A stretch of 64,000 nucleotides of DNA from Roseinatronobacter alkalisoli (lineage in GTDB: Bacteria > Pseudomonadota > Alphaproteobacteria > Rhodobacterales > Rhodobacteraceae), in assembly GCF_028745735.1 (NCBI RefSeq), contig NZ_JAQZSM010000004.1, positions 62,001 through 126,000 of the forward strand, given 5' to 3'. Below, piece after piece: positions 25,554-34,457 of the stretch; the stretch's first letter is position 1; every line of letters starts with the position of its first letter. Below the pieces are notes generated by a model. The model was not told the origin of the DNA and did no database searches. It saw only the letters and a list, made by a program, of their open reading frames with translations. Made by a program: the position numbers and the translations under genes.

Positions 25554-26741
25554 CTAATTCAGGGCCTCTTGTCCGGCGCCGCGAATTTTGGTGAACAGCC
25601 GTGACGCTGCCGCCTGCGCCCGCACGGTGAACCCGCCTTCGGCCACATCCGCGCCCGCGACCAGCGGAATACGCATCTGTGCCATGTCGGGAATATCCAC
25701 GACCAGTTCGCCAAGCTGCGTCCCTGCCGCGACAGGCGCAGGAACCGGCCCATCATAGACAACGCGCGCGTCCAGATTGCGTGCGCCGATTGCAGGCACC
25801 AGAATGCGCGCTTCTTTTGCGACCACAAGCGGGACGCTGTTTTCCGCACCCAGCCATACGGGTGCCCGCGCGATCACTTCGTCTTCGCGGGCGATGGTGA
25901 CCTGTGCGAACTGGCGAAAGGCCCAGTTGATGATGGCTTCAGCTTCCTGCACGCGGGCGCGCTCGCTTTCCAGCCCGCCAAAGGCAAAGATGATGCGCCG
26001 CTCCCCTTGCTGCACCGACCCGGTCAGGGAATATCCCGCCGCAGAGGTGTAGCCGGTTTTCAGCCCGTCCAGCCCGACACCGGCCCCCAGAAGCGGCACG
26101 CGGTTGGGTTGTGTAATGCCATTCCAGGTGAATTCCGGTTCCGACAGATAGGGGTAGTATTGCGGATAGGTGTTGATGATATGCTCTGCCAGAATAGCAA
26201 GGTCGCGCTTGGACATCAGGTGGTTGGGGTCCGGCCAGCCGGAGGCATTGGCGATAGAGGTGTTGCGCATTCCCAGTTCGCGGGCACGGCGCGTGGCCAT
26301 CTGGGCGAAGGCATCTTCGGTGCCCGCCAGCCCTTCGGCGACGACCACTGTTGCGTCATTGCCTGACAGCACCGCGATTCCGCGGATCAGGTCTTCGGCA
26401 GTGGGGCGGTCGGTCGGTTCCAGAAACATGCGTGATCCGCCCATCTGATAGGCGCGCGGCGATACAGTGAAGGTCGTGTCCAGCGACAGGCGTTCATCTT
26501 CCAGTGCTTCGAACAGCATCAGCAATGTCATCAGTTTTGACATCGAGGCCGGTGGCAGGGGCACATCCGCCGATTTTTCCAGCAGCACGGTTCCCGTGGT
26601 CAGATCGCGCACATAGGCCGATGTCGCGCTGGTTTCAAACCCCGCGACGGTTTGCGCCACGGCCTGCATACCGTGACCTGTCAGACCAAGCCCTGCGCAG
26701 GCAAGGCCAAGAAGATGGGTGCGAAGGAAGTTGCGCATCAT
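25554..26741 (-). CDS. dacA: D-alanyl-D-alanine carboxypeptidase (PBP5/6 type)
   Basis: A 395-residue secreted penicillin-binding protein that trims peptidoglycan pentapeptides. It has a signal peptide (cleavage near AVAQT), SMSKLM (SxxK, about 66-69), SGN (about 125) and KTGYTSAAG (about 230), the three PBP motifs, and a C-terminal PBP5-like beta domain. AGGAA lies just before the paired ATGs at 26741/26738; either could be used. It follows the SPOR gene by 84 bp and leads into tmk. Confidence 0.87.
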   Translation of the reverse strand: MMRNFLRTHLLGLACAGLGLTGHGMQAVAQTVAGFETSATSAYVRDLTTGTVLLEKSADVPLPPASMSKLMTLLMLFEALEDERLSLDTTFTVSPRAYQMGGSRMFLEPTDRPTAEDLIRGIAVLSGNDATVVVAEGLAGTEDAFAQMATRRARELGMRNTSIANASGWPDPNHLMSKRDLAILAEHIINTYPQYYPYLSEPEFTWNGITQPNRVPLLGAGVGLDGLKTGYTSAAGYSLTGSVQQGERRIIFAFGGLESERARVQEAEAIINWAFRQFAQVTIAREDEVIARAPVWLGAENSVPLVVAKEARILVPAIGARNLDARVVYDGPVPAPVAAGTQLGELVVDIPDMAQMRIPLVAGADVAEGGFTVRAQAAASRLFTKIRGAGQEALN

Positions 26742-26825
26742 GTCGTTCCTGCTTGCTGTCAATCTGTCTTGTCCATGTCTGCACAGGCGCAAGGCAGGCT
26801 GTTCGTCATTATCATCATGCCCGGT

Positions 26826-27815
26826 TTAGCGGCGCACGGCGTATGCGTCATTGAACCCCAAGCCTTTGACTTGTTCAAGTAGCTGTTGGCGTTCCTGCGA
26901 TGTGGCTGCCGGGCCAGCCGTGACCCGCCAGAACGCATTGCCCTGCGTGCTTCCGGCGTGGACGCGCGCGGACAGTCCGGCTGCGCTGGCCATTTCCTGT
27001 GCGCGCCGGGCATTGGCCTCGACACTGAAAATGCCAAGCTGGATATAGGGACGGTCCAGCGCGGATTGTGCTGGTGGCGCCTGTGGGGCTGGCATGACCG
27101 GCGCTGCACTGACCGGCGCAGGCATGGGCGCGCTGTCGGCAAGGGCAGTGGTGTCCACACCGTCTGTCACTGTGTCTGGCTGGGCATCGCGCCTGAAAAT
27201 GCGCGAGAACAGCCCACGGCGCGGCTGCGCCACATCTTCGGGGGGCAACGCGATAGGCGTGCCTGTGTCAGCGATGTCCGGTGCGACCGCGGCTGTGGCC
27301 ATTGGTTCCGGGGTGCTTGCCGGGGCAGGGGGGGGCGGTCCGGGTGCGGCATCTGCGGCTTGCATTGCGTCAGTGCTGCCTGCGGTTACGGCGATTTCCT
27401 CGCTGCGCAGTGCGATAACTTCAATCCGTGTGGGCGCACCGGCCAGCATGGCCACGGCTGCGGCTGCATCGGCAGAGACCTGAAACACAGGCCCCGGATT
27501 CATGCGTTCGCGCCGGAACAGCGCGCCGATGGTTTCCTGCCCGTTTTCGGTATTGCGGATGATCACGCGCTCGGGGTCGCGCACATCGGGATGGGCAACC
27601 CAGACCCCGCCAAGCGACGGGCGGCCATCCCAAAGCCCTGCATCGCGTTTTGAAAAGACATTGGGCGCCTCGATATCGCGTTCCGCGGTTTGGGCCGTCC
27701 GGCCAGCACCGCCATCGCTGCGGGCGTTGTCGCCACCAGTGCCATCCAGACAGGCCGCAAGGCCGACAGTCAGAACCACACCCATACCAAACCGAAATAA
27801 ACGACTGCTTCGCAT
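26826..27815 (-). CDS. SPOR-domain lipoprotein (RlpA-like architecture)
   Basis: A 329-residue protein with a lipobox (VGLAAC, Cys about 22), a central segment (about 80-140: VIIRNTENGQETIGALFRRE, then GPVFQVSADAAAAVAML) that resembles the double-psi barrel of RlpA, a Pro/Ala-rich linker (about 150-250) and a C-terminal SPOR domain (about 255-329, YIQLGIFSVEANARRAQEMA). SPOR binds denuded glycan strands at the septum. The barrel-like part lacks the usual RlpA catalytic signature as far as I can see. It heads the dacA-tmk-holB operon. Confidence 0.72.
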   Translation of the reverse strand: MRSSRLFRFGMGVVLTVGLAACLDGTGGDNARSDGGAGRTAQTAERDIEAPNVFSKRDAGLWDGRPSLGGVWVAHPDVRDPERVIIRNTENGQETIGALFRRERMNPGPVFQVSADAAAAVAMLAGAPTRIEVIALRSEEIAVTAGSTDAMQAADAAPGPPPPAPASTPEPMATAAVAPDIADTGTPIALPPEDVAQPRRGLFSRIFRRDAQPDTVTDGVDTTALADSAPMPAPVSAAPVMPAPQAPPAQSALDRPYIQLGIFSVEANARRAQEMASAAGLSARVHAGSTQGNAFWRVTAGPAATSQERQQLLEQVKGLGFNDAYAVRR

Positions 27816-28314
27816 TCTGCCCTCTTTGCCATTGTTCCGGCCTGATCTTGTGTCAGGTTACCGGGATGCGCCTGTTTGGCGACATGGCGCATCTATACAC
27901 CATGGCGTGTGATTTCCACAGTCCAAAACCTGCACCCCGGTGACATCCTGCGCATTTTACCGGCTGCATGTGGCAAGGGAAAGCTACAGTTGCGTGAACG
28001 CCGGGGCGGGTCAGGTCGACAGGGCGTGTTTTCCGGGGGCTGGCGTGAAACAGGCGTTGGGGCAGATCAAGGCGCGGGACAACGGCCGCAGGCTGGCCCA
28101 CGCCACAGGTCTGGCCGTCCCGCGGCCTGCCGGTTTTGCTGGCGCTGATTTAGTCCCTGCATGTCAGGATTGTGCCGCCTGCATAAAGTGAACTTCTATA
28201 ACGCTGGACCCGCAGACCCCGGCCAGACCTGTGGCGCGGGCTTGGTGCGCGGGCTTGGTGCGCGAATATCCGTCTCACTCCAGAAAGAATCTTACCCCTG
28301 ATCTGATCACCACC
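27816..28314. other. intergenic region of 499 bp
   Basis: Between the SPOR gene (5' end) and the nadE stop. It must contain the promoter of the SPOR-dacA-tmk operon at its left end and copy B of the dispersed repeat at its right. Short open frames on both strands (up to about 90 codons) have no ribosome sites or recognisable motifs, so no gene is called. A short direct repeat, GCGCGGGCTTGGT, occurs at 28234 and 28247. Confidence 0.6.
28140..28243 (+). repeat. dispersed intergenic repeat, copy B (diverged)
   Basis: Shares with copy A the stretch TGCCGCCTGCATAAAGTGA, a CTTCTA-AACGC-GG block, a CCCCGGCC block and the end GTGGCGCGGGCTT, with the same spacing. The left end is more diverged (GGCGCTGATTT). 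It lies just 3' of nadE. Confidence 0.6.
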
Positions 28315-29973
28315 CTAGCTGTTGTCACGCCAGCGATTGACCATCGGATAGCGCCGGTCCAGCCACAAGGCGCGGTTGCCAAGCCGGGGGCCGGGGGCGG
28401 CCTGATACCGCTTCCATTCCGAGATATAGATCAGGTGTTCCACCCGCTTGACCGTGTCGCGATCAAACCCCTGCGCCACCAGATCGGCCACAGGCAGGTC
28501 ATTGTCGATCAGCCCCTCCAGAATGGCATCCAGCACATCATAGGGCGGCAAGCTGTCATCATCGCGCTGATCCTCGCGCAGTTCCGCTGACGGGGGTTTG
28601 TCGATGATGCGCGCCGGAATGGCCTGCCCCTCGGGCCCTTTCATCCAGTCGCGGAAATTGGCGTTGCGCCAGCGGCAGGTGTCAAAGACGCGGGATTTAT
28701 ACATGTCCTTGATCGGGTTATAGCCGCCATTCATGTCGCCATAGATCGTGGCATAGCCGACGGCCAGTTCGGATTTGTTGCCAGTTGTTAGCAACAGCGC
28801 CCCGGTCTTGTTGGACACCGCCATCAGAATTGTTCCGCGCAAGCGCGATTGCAGGTTTTCTTCCGTAACGTCGGGGTCACGGCCCGCAAAAAGCGGCGCA
28901 AGGGCGGCTGTCAGCGCGGCGCGCGGGCCTTCTATGCCCACCTCGTCCAGATGTGCCCCAAGGCTGCGCGCCAGTTCGGCGGCATCTTCCAGCGAATGCC
29001 CGGATGTGTATTCCGATGGCAGCATGATGCAATGCACGTTCTGCGCGCCGATCGCGTCTGCGGCGATGGTCGTGACCAGCGCCGAATCAATGCCACCCGA
29101 CAGGCCCAGAACCACCTTCGCAAACCCCGATTTACCCAGATAGTCGCGCAGCCCCACGACCATGGTGCGGTAGTCCTGTTCCAGCGCATCAGGCAGATGC
29201 GCCAGCGGACCGGGTTCCGCGCGCCACCCGTCGGGGGTGCGGGTGAAATCCAGCGTGGCGATGGCTTCGTCATGTGCGGGCAGTTGCAGCGCCAGTTTCC
29301 CGCCCGGATTCAGGACAAAACTGGCCCCGTCAAAGACCTGATCATCCTGTCCGCCCACAAGGTTCAGATAGATCAGCGGCAGGCCGGTTTCCGTGACACG
29401 CGCCACCATATGGGCCAGCCGTGTGTCATAGCGGTCCCGCGCATAGGGCGACCCGTTGGGCACCAGCAACAGCTCCGCCCCTGATTCTGCCAGCGCCTCT
29501 GCCACGTCATCAAACCACGCATCTTCGCAGATGGGTGTGCCGATGCGCAGCGGTCCCGCAACATAGGGGCCGGAAATGTCGCCCGATGCGAACAGGCGCT
29601 TTTCGTCGAATACGCTTGTATTGGGCAGATGGTGCTTACGGATCGTGGCACGGATTGCCCCGCCGCCAAGGACCGCCCAGCAATTGTACAGCGCCCGGTC
29701 CTGAACCAGCGGCACGCCGATTCCCATCAGCGGACCATCAGCGCAATCCTGCGCCAGCTTGTCCAGTGCGGCACGCAGATCAGCCTGAAAAGCCGGTCGC
29801 CAGACCAGATCTTGGGTCTGATAGCCCGACAGGAACATTTCCGGCAGCGCCAGCATATCCGCGCCTGCATCGCGTGCCTGTTCCCATGCGTTACGCGCAC
29901 GCGCGGCGTTCCCGGCAATATCCCCTAGAACCGGGTTCAGTTGCCCAAGCGTCAGGCGAAAGCGGTCTGTCAT
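28315..29973 (-). CDS. nadE: glutamine-dependent NAD+ synthetase
   Basis: A 552-residue two-domain enzyme that makes NAD from deamido-NAD. The N-terminal nitrilase-type glutaminase (about 1-260) has MLALPEMFLSGY, RKHHLPN and GTPICEDAWFDD (Glu, Lys and Cys of the catalytic triad). The C-terminal synthetase has the PP-loop LGLSGGIDSALV (about 287-298) and later NKSELAVGYATIYGD. The start at 29973 (MTDRFRL) is the family form; a GTG/ATG 11 codons upstream is less likely. Confidence 0.9.
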   Translation of the reverse strand: MTDRFRLTLGQLNPVLGDIAGNAARARNAWEQARDAGADMLALPEMFLSGYQTQDLVWRPAFQADLRAALDKLAQDCADGPLMGIGVPLVQDRALYNCWAVLGGGAIRATIRKHHLPNTSVFDEKRLFASGDISGPYVAGPLRIGTPICEDAWFDDVAEALAESGAELLLVPNGSPYARDRYDTRLAHMVARVTETGLPLIYLNLVGGQDDQVFDGASFVLNPGGKLALQLPAHDEAIATLDFTRTPDGWRAEPGPLAHLPDALEQDYRTMVVGLRDYLGKSGFAKVVLGLSGGIDSALVTTIAADAIGAQNVHCIMLPSEYTSGHSLEDAAELARSLGAHLDEVGIEGPRAALTAALAPLFAGRDPDVTEENLQSRLRGTILMAVSNKTGALLLTTGNKSELAVGYATIYGDMNGGYNPIKDMYKSRVFDTCRWRNANFRDWMKGPEGQAIPARIIDKPPSAELREDQRDDDSLPPYDVLDAILEGLIDNDLPVADLVAQGFDRDTVKRVEHLIYISEWKRYQAAPGPRLGNRALWLDRRYPMVNRWRDNS

Positions 29974-30117
29974 GAAATCGTCCCGGAAGCTGATATTTGG
30001 CATCACATACCATGTTGTTCGCCCAAGGAAAGGGGGGCAAGGGCAAAGGAAAGCTCTTGCCAGCCTGAATGCCCCTGACTAGGCTCTGGCACAATGAACA
30101 GACAGGGAGAATGCGTT

Positions 30118-31530
30118 ATGGCCTTCAGAATGGTTACTGTGCCCGCTTTTGCAGTTGCCTGTGGATTGGCCCTTGCACTTCCCGCCATGGCCCAGGTGGA
30201 TGGGGTCATGACCCGCCAGTATGAAGATGGCGGCATATATGAAGGCGAATTCCGCGACGGGCTGCAGCATGGGCAGGGCACTTACCGCCTGCCCAACGGG
30301 TTTGAATACAGCGGCGACTGGGTTGACGGCGAAATCAGTGGTCAGGGCGTCGCGCGCTACCCCTCTGGTGCGGTCTATGAAGGGGAATTCAGCGCGGGCC
30401 GCCCGCATGGCACTGGCAAAATGACATTCGCGGACGGGTCCACCTATGAAGGGAACTGGCTGGACGGTGCCATCGAAGGGCAGGGAACCCGCGTATTCGC
30501 CAATGCCTCGGTCTATGAAGGCGAATTCGTGGCGGGCCAGCCGCATGGCACAGGCGTTCTGAACCGGCCTGATGGTTACCGCTATGACGGGGACTGGGCA
30601 GACGGGCAACGGCAGGGTCAGGGGCGCATCACCTATCCCGACGGGGCCACCTATGAGGGGGGCATGCTGTCGGATCAGCGCCATGGCACCGGAACGCTGA
30701 CACGCCCTGACGGGCTGGTTTACACCGGGGGCTGGTCCGAAGGGCAGCTTGCGGGCGACGGGGTGCTGACCCAGCCCGGCGGCGATGTGCATACCGGCGA
30801 ATTCCGCGACGGTTTGCGCCATGGCGCAGCGCGTGTTGAACAGGCGGACGGGCTGGTGTTTGAAGGGCAGTTCGTCAATGACCAGCGCGAAGGCGAAGGG
30901 CGGCTGACAGGGCCTGACGGTTATTTATACGAAGGCACCTGGGTCGCGGGCCGGATCGAAGGGACTGGCCGGCTGGCGCAGCCCGACGGGTCTGTCTATG
31001 AAGGGCAGTTCCGCAACGGACTGCCGGACGGGCAGGGGGAAATCACCTATGGCGACGGCTCCAGCTATGACGGCGAATGGTCCGAAGGATTGTTCCATGG
31101 TCAGGGGCGTGCGGTGTTTGCTGACGGGTCCGAATATGAAGGCCAGTTCCAGCGCGGCCTGTCCGAGGGGGAGGGGGTGATGACCTTCGCCGACGGGCGT
31201 GTCTATCGCGGGCGTTTTGCGGGCGGCGAATTGCACGGTCAGGGTGAAATGACCTATCCTGACGGTTCTGTCTATGTCGGCAGTTTTTCGGAAGGCGCGC
31301 GCGACGGGCAGGGCCGAATCGAACTGGCTGACGGTTTCAGCTATGAAGGGGACTGGTCCGCAGGCCGGATCGAGGGGCAGGGCATTGCCACCTATGACAC
31401 CGGCGATGTCTATGAAGGAGAATTCCGCGATGGCCAGCGTCACGGTCAGGGAACCTTGCGCTATGCCACAGGTGAAATTTTGTCCGGCGACTGGGAGGAC
31501 GGTCGTATGACTGTGCGCGACGCGGAGTAA
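30118..31530 (+). CDS. secreted MORN-repeat protein (18 full repeats)
   Basis: A 470-residue protein: a signal peptide (FRMVTVPAFAVACGLALALP, cleavage after AMA) followed by 18 complete 23-residue MORN repeats plus a partial one (pattern YEGEFRDGxxHGQGTxxxPDG) filling residues 38-470. Aromatic position 5 often alternates Phe and Trp, suggesting a 46-residue super-repeat. The ATG at 30118 has GGGAGA 7 bp upstream; the ATG at 30094 has none. MORN arrays form elongated beta-sheet scaffolds that bind lipids or proteins; the role here is unknown. It is apparently monocistronic with a hairpin terminator. Confidence 0.85.
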   Translation: MAFRMVTVPAFAVACGLALALPAMAQVDGVMTRQYEDGGIYEGEFRDGLQHGQGTYRLPNGFEYSGDWVDGEISGQGVARYPSGAVYEGEFSAGRPHGTGKMTFADGSTYEGNWLDGAIEGQGTRVFANASVYEGEFVAGQPHGTGVLNRPDGYRYDGDWADGQRQGQGRITYPDGATYEGGMLSDQRHGTGTLTRPDGLVYTGGWSEGQLAGDGVLTQPGGDVHTGEFRDGLRHGAARVEQADGLVFEGQFVNDQREGEGRLTGPDGYLYEGTWVAGRIEGTGRLAQPDGSVYEGQFRNGLPDGQGEITYGDGSSYDGEWSEGLFHGQGRAVFADGSEYEGQFQRGLSEGEGVMTFADGRVYRGRFAGGELHGQGEMTYPDGSVYVGSFSEGARDGQGRIELADGFSYEGDWSAGRIEGQGIATYDTGDVYEGEFRDGQRHGQGTLRYATGEILSGDWEDGRMTVRDAE

Positions 31531-31554
31531 TCCCGCCGCGCACGCCGGACAACG

Positions 31555-31584
31555 CAGGCCGCCTTCGGGCGGCCTGATGCTTTT
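31555..31584 (+). terminator. terminator of the MORN gene
   Basis: CAGGCCGCC-TTCG-GGCGGCCTG is a 9-bp stem with the stable UUCG tetraloop, followed by atgcTTTT, 24 bp after the stop codon. From here to 31757 no gene is seen. Confidence 0.7.
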
Positions 31585-31757
31585 GGGCATGTGCGGGTTT
31601 TCGGATGCCCGCCCGATACTATGACTCAACCTGAATATGCGCGACAGTGATGCGCCATAAATCGTTTTATATCAGACAGATGTAGCGCTACCTGCATGTC
31701 ATGCGCAAGCGGGCGGCCAATGCGCCAGTGCAGAATCCAGACTTGATGCAGCGCATT

Positions 31758-31797
31758 AAAAAAGCCGTGCAAGTCATTGACTTAACACGGCTTTTTT
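31758..31797 (-). terminator. terminator of tRNA-Leu (symmetrical)
   Basis: GCCGTG pairs with CACGGC, and an inner AAGTC/GACTT stem extends it; A and T runs of six flank the stem on the two sides, so it can act in both directions. It lies 12 bp after the tRNA 3' end on the minus strand. Confidence 0.85.
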
Positions 31798-31808
31798 GCA
31801 GTTCCGCA

Positions 31809-31895
31809 TGGTGCCCAGGAGAGGACTCGAACCTCCACGCCCTTACGGGCACTAGCACCTGAAGCTAGCGCGTCTACCAGTTCCGCCACCTGGGC
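31809..31895 (-). tRNA. tRNA-Leu (anticodon CAG)
   Basis: An 87-nt class II tRNA with acceptor arms GCCCAGG and CCTGGGC, discriminator A and encoded CCA. The anticodon stem CTAGC/GCTAG encloses TTCAGGT, giving anticodon CAG for CUG codons. A long variable arm (TGCCCGTAAGGGCG) and the T-loop GGTTCGAGTCC fit leucine tRNA. Confidence 0.95.
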
Positions 31896-32065
31896 AGGTT
31901 GCGTGAGGGGGTGTTTATGGCGCGGCGCTTTCGCTGTCAACGGGGGAAATGCAGGAAATGTGCCGCACATGAAAAAAACCGTTCGGGCTTGTCGTGCGCA
32001 CGGTGCAGGGCTATTGATGCGGGCATGAAACCCACGGGTATTGAACCGCAGGCGGAGGGCGCAGT

Positions 32066-33058
32066 ATGACGCAGCTTGTTACCATTTTTGGCGGGTCCGG
32101 CTTTGTCGGGCGATATATTGCGCGGCGCATGGCGAAGGCGGGCTGGCGCGTGCGCGTGGCAGTGCGCAGGCCAAATCAGGCGTTGCATGTCAGACCTTAC
32201 GGTGCCGTGGGGCAGGTGGAACCGGTCTTCTGCAATATACGCGATGACGCATCAGTGCGCGCGGTCATGCAGGGCGCGGATGCTGTGGTGAATTGCGTGG
32301 GCATTCTGGGCGAATACGGGCGCAACCGTTTTGACGCGGTTCAGGCCGAAGGTGCGGGACGGGTGGCGCGTATCGCGGCGGAACTGCAGGTTGCGCGGCT
32401 GGTGCATATTTCTGCTATCGGGGCGGATGCGCAGTCAGACAGCCAGTATCAACGCAGCAAGGCCGAAGGCGAAGCGCAGGTTATCCAGCATTTCCCCGAT
32501 GCCGTCATCCTGCGCCCATCGATCATTTTCGGCGTAGAGGACCAGTTCTTCAACCGTTTCGCGGCCATGACCCGGTTTTCGCCCTTCCTGCCTGTTGTCG
32601 GGGCGGATACCCGCTTTCAGCCGGTTTTCGTCGATGATGTCGCCAAGGCCGCCGAAACCGCATTGACCAGCGATATTGCGCCCGGCGTGTATGAACTGGG
32701 CGGCCCGGACAGCGCAACATTCCGCGACTTGATGCAGGCCATGCTGGCAGAAATCCGGCGGAACCGGATTATCGTGAATGTGCCGTTTTTTGTGGGCAGA
32801 ATGATGGGGGCGGTGTTGGATTTTGCGCAGATCGCGTCGCTGGGGCTGTTCAGAAACACAGTTCTGACGCGCGATCAGGTGCGCAGTCTGCAGCGCGACA
32901 ATCTGGTTGATGATGCGGCACAGGGCTTGGATGCACTTGGTATAACACCCACGCCGATGGACGCGATTTTGCCGTCCTATCTGTGGGTTCACCGCCCCGG
33001 CGGGCAATACAAGGCGATCCATGAATCGGCGTCGCGCCTGCGCAAATCAGGGCATTGA
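32066..33058 (+). CDS. NDUFA9-like NAD(P)-binding protein (complex I-associated SDR)
   Basis: A 330-residue atypical SDR. GGSGFVGRYIARRM (about 9-22) binds the dinucleotide; VNCVGILGE, AIGADAQSDSQYQRSKAEGE (YxxxK, about 131-135) and LRPSIIFGVEDQFFNRF are typical of the NDUFA9/39-kDa subunit family. In alphaproteobacteria this protein is thought to be an assembly or stability factor for respiratory complex I or a ubiquinone-related reductase. GCGGAGG is a good ribosome site. Confidence 0.8.
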   Translation: MTQLVTIFGGSGFVGRYIARRMAKAGWRVRVAVRRPNQALHVRPYGAVGQVEPVFCNIRDDASVRAVMQGADAVVNCVGILGEYGRNRFDAVQAEGAGRVARIAAELQVARLVHISAIGADAQSDSQYQRSKAEGEAQVIQHFPDAVILRPSIIFGVEDQFFNRFAAMTRFSPFLPVVGADTRFQPVFVDDVAKAAETALTSDIAPGVYELGGPDSATFRDLMQAMLAEIRRNRIIVNVPFFVGRMMGAVLDFAQIASLGLFRNTVLTRDQVRSLQRDNLVDDAAQGLDALGITPTPMDAILPSYLWVHRPGGQYKAIHESASRLRKSGH

Positions 33059-33073
33059 AAACTATTGAATAAC

Positions 33074-33110
33074 AAGGAAGGGCGGCCCATGAAGGCAAGC
33101 CGCCCTTCCC
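33074..33110. terminator. hairpin between convergent genes
   Basis: GGAAGGGCGGC pairs with GCCGCCCTTCC (33076-33086 with 33099-33109) in the 63-bp gap between the NDUFA9-like gene and the fasciclin gene. U-runs are weak on both sides, but the position suggests a shared, bidirectional terminator. Confidence 0.6.
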
Positions 33111-33121
33111 CTTCAGGGTGG

Positions 33122-33679
33122 TCAGCGCGGCAGCAGGACCGTGTCGACGACATGGATCACGCCGTTCGACTGGTTGACGTCGGAAATCGTTATCCGCCCT
33201 GCATTACCGGACTGGTCATAAACCCATAGGGTTCGCCCCCGAAGCTGTGCGCTGAGGGGTGCCCCTGACAGCGTTTCCATATGAACAAACCCATCGCTGC
33301 TGGCGCGTGCGCGCCGCATCAGTTCGGCCCCCCCAAGGTTTCCCGCCACAACATGCGATGTCAGCACGCGCTGCAATGTTTCCTTGTTTTCGGGCTGCAG
33401 CAGGGTGTCCACGGTCCCTGCCGGAAGCGCATCAAATGCAGCGTTCACAGGGGCAAATACCGTAAAGGGACCGGGGCCTTGCAGCGCATCGGCCAGGTCT
33501 GCGGCCTGCACCGCGGCGACCAGTGTCGTGTGATCCGCAGAATTCACTGCATTTTCAACGATGTTGCGCGTTGTCAGCATCGGCGCGCCGCCGACCATGG
33601 GATTGTCTGACGCCATGGCAGGTGACATCGCGACAGGGGCGGTAAGGGCCATCAGGGCCAGTATTGCAAACTTCTTCAT
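33122..33679 (-). CDS. secreted fasciclin (FAS1) domain protein
   Basis: A 185-residue protein with a signal peptide (KKFAILALMALTAPVA, cleavage near AMA-SD) and one FAS1 domain (about 38-185): TTLVAAVQAADLADALQGPG, FTVFAPVNAAFDALPAG (the H1 motif) and NGVIHVVDTVLLP (the H2 motif). FAS1 proteins mediate adhesion or ligand binding at the cell surface. It lies downstream of an ECF sigma/RskA pair with an ECF-like promoter of its own, the same association as mycobacterial SigK-RskA with MPT70/MPT83. Confidence 0.87.
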   Translation of the reverse strand: MKKFAILALMALTAPVAMSPAMASDNPMVGGAPMLTTRNIVENAVNSADHTTLVAAVQAADLADALQGPGPFTVFAPVNAAFDALPAGTVDTLLQPENKETLQRVLTSHVVAGNLGGAELMRRARASSDGFVHMETLSGAPLSAQLRGRTLWVYDQSGNAGRITISDVNQSNGVIHVVDTVLLPR

Positions 33680-33738
33680 GATTCACTCCCGGTTGATACG
33701 CGGGACAGCGCCTTGTTGCGCGTGTCCCATGTACAGTG

Positions 33739-33765
33739 AACGGGTGGTCGGGAATGAAAGTTTCA
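33739..33765 (-). promoter_or_regulatory. candidate ECF-sigma promoter of the fasciclin gene
   Basis: On the minus strand TGAAAC (33765-33760) and CGTT (33742-33739) are 17 bp apart, about 60 bp before the start codon. This resembles the GGAAC-N16/17-CGT layout of ECF promoters, with one change in the -35. That the adjacent sigma factor uses it is inference. Confidence 0.4.
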
Positions 33766-33791
33766 GCGCCGGGTAATGAAATTCGGACGGG

Positions 33792-34457
33792 TCAGCTTTC
33801 GGTCAGTTCCGCAACGGCCAGCACATCACCTGTAGGCAAACCTGTGGGCGAACCGCCTGCAGGTTCCAGACTGAGGGCAAGAACCTGCCCCTGCGCCAGT
33901 TCGGCAGGAATGGTCAGTTCCCCATCGCGCAATACTCCGAGCGAGCGCGGAATTTCCGTTTCATCGATGACCCATAATTCATAATCCAGATCTGCACCTG
34001 CACCCTGCCCACGCAGGGACACGCGCAATTCTGCGCTGGCCATGTCAAAGCGCGCCTGCAACACCAGTTCGCGGTCCTCTGCGACCAGTTCTGCCTGCAG
34101 CGTGGGGCCGGATGGCGGGGCGGCAATGTCCCAGACCAGAAGCGCCACACCGAATGCTGCCGCAACTGCGGTGCCCGACAGCAGGCCCCACAGCCATGAT
34201 CTGCGTTTGCGCCCGGGTGCGGCCGGGAAAAGCTGCGCTTCGATCTGCGGCATCAGGTCGGGGGCCGGGGCATCGTCATACAGGTCATTCAGGGGGGCCA
34301 GGCGGGTTTCCCATGCCTGGACGCGCGCCGCAAACGCGCCGTCAATGGCGGCGCGGTCCTTGGCGGCCTGCCAGTCATCGCCTTCCAGCAGGCCAAGGAC
34401 ATATTCAGCGGCCAGCACGTCATCAGGGGGCGGGGTGTCGTCGGTCTGTTGGCTCAT
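33792..34457 (-). CDS. RskA-family anti-sigma factor
   Basis: A 221-residue single-pass membrane protein. The cytoplasmic N-domain (about 1-85, AAEYVLGLLEGDDWQAA) binds the sigma factor; one membrane helix lies at about 88-110 (WLWGLLSGTAVAAAFGVALL); the outer domain ends in LDYELWVIDETEIPRSLGVL, typical of the RskA C-terminal domain. It lacks the HxxxCxxC zinc motif. The start overlaps the sigma stop (ATGA). Control would be by regulated proteolysis of this protein. Confidence 0.82.
   Translation of the reverse strand: MSQQTDDTPPPDDVLAAEYVLGLLEGDDWQAAKDRAAIDGAFAARVQAWETRLAPLNDLYDDAPAPDLMPQIEAQLFPAAPGRKRRSWLWGLLSGTAVAAAFGVALLVWDIAAPPSGPTLQAELVAEDRELVLQARFDMASAELRVSLRGQGAGADLDYELWVIDETEIPRSLGVLRDGELTIPAELAQGQVLALSLEPAGGSPTGLPTGDVLAVAELTES

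Noticed and set aside
27853-28191. Short overlapping frames on both strands between the SPOR gene and nadE
   Set aside because: None has a ribosome site or protein-like motif, and part overlaps the dispersed repeat.
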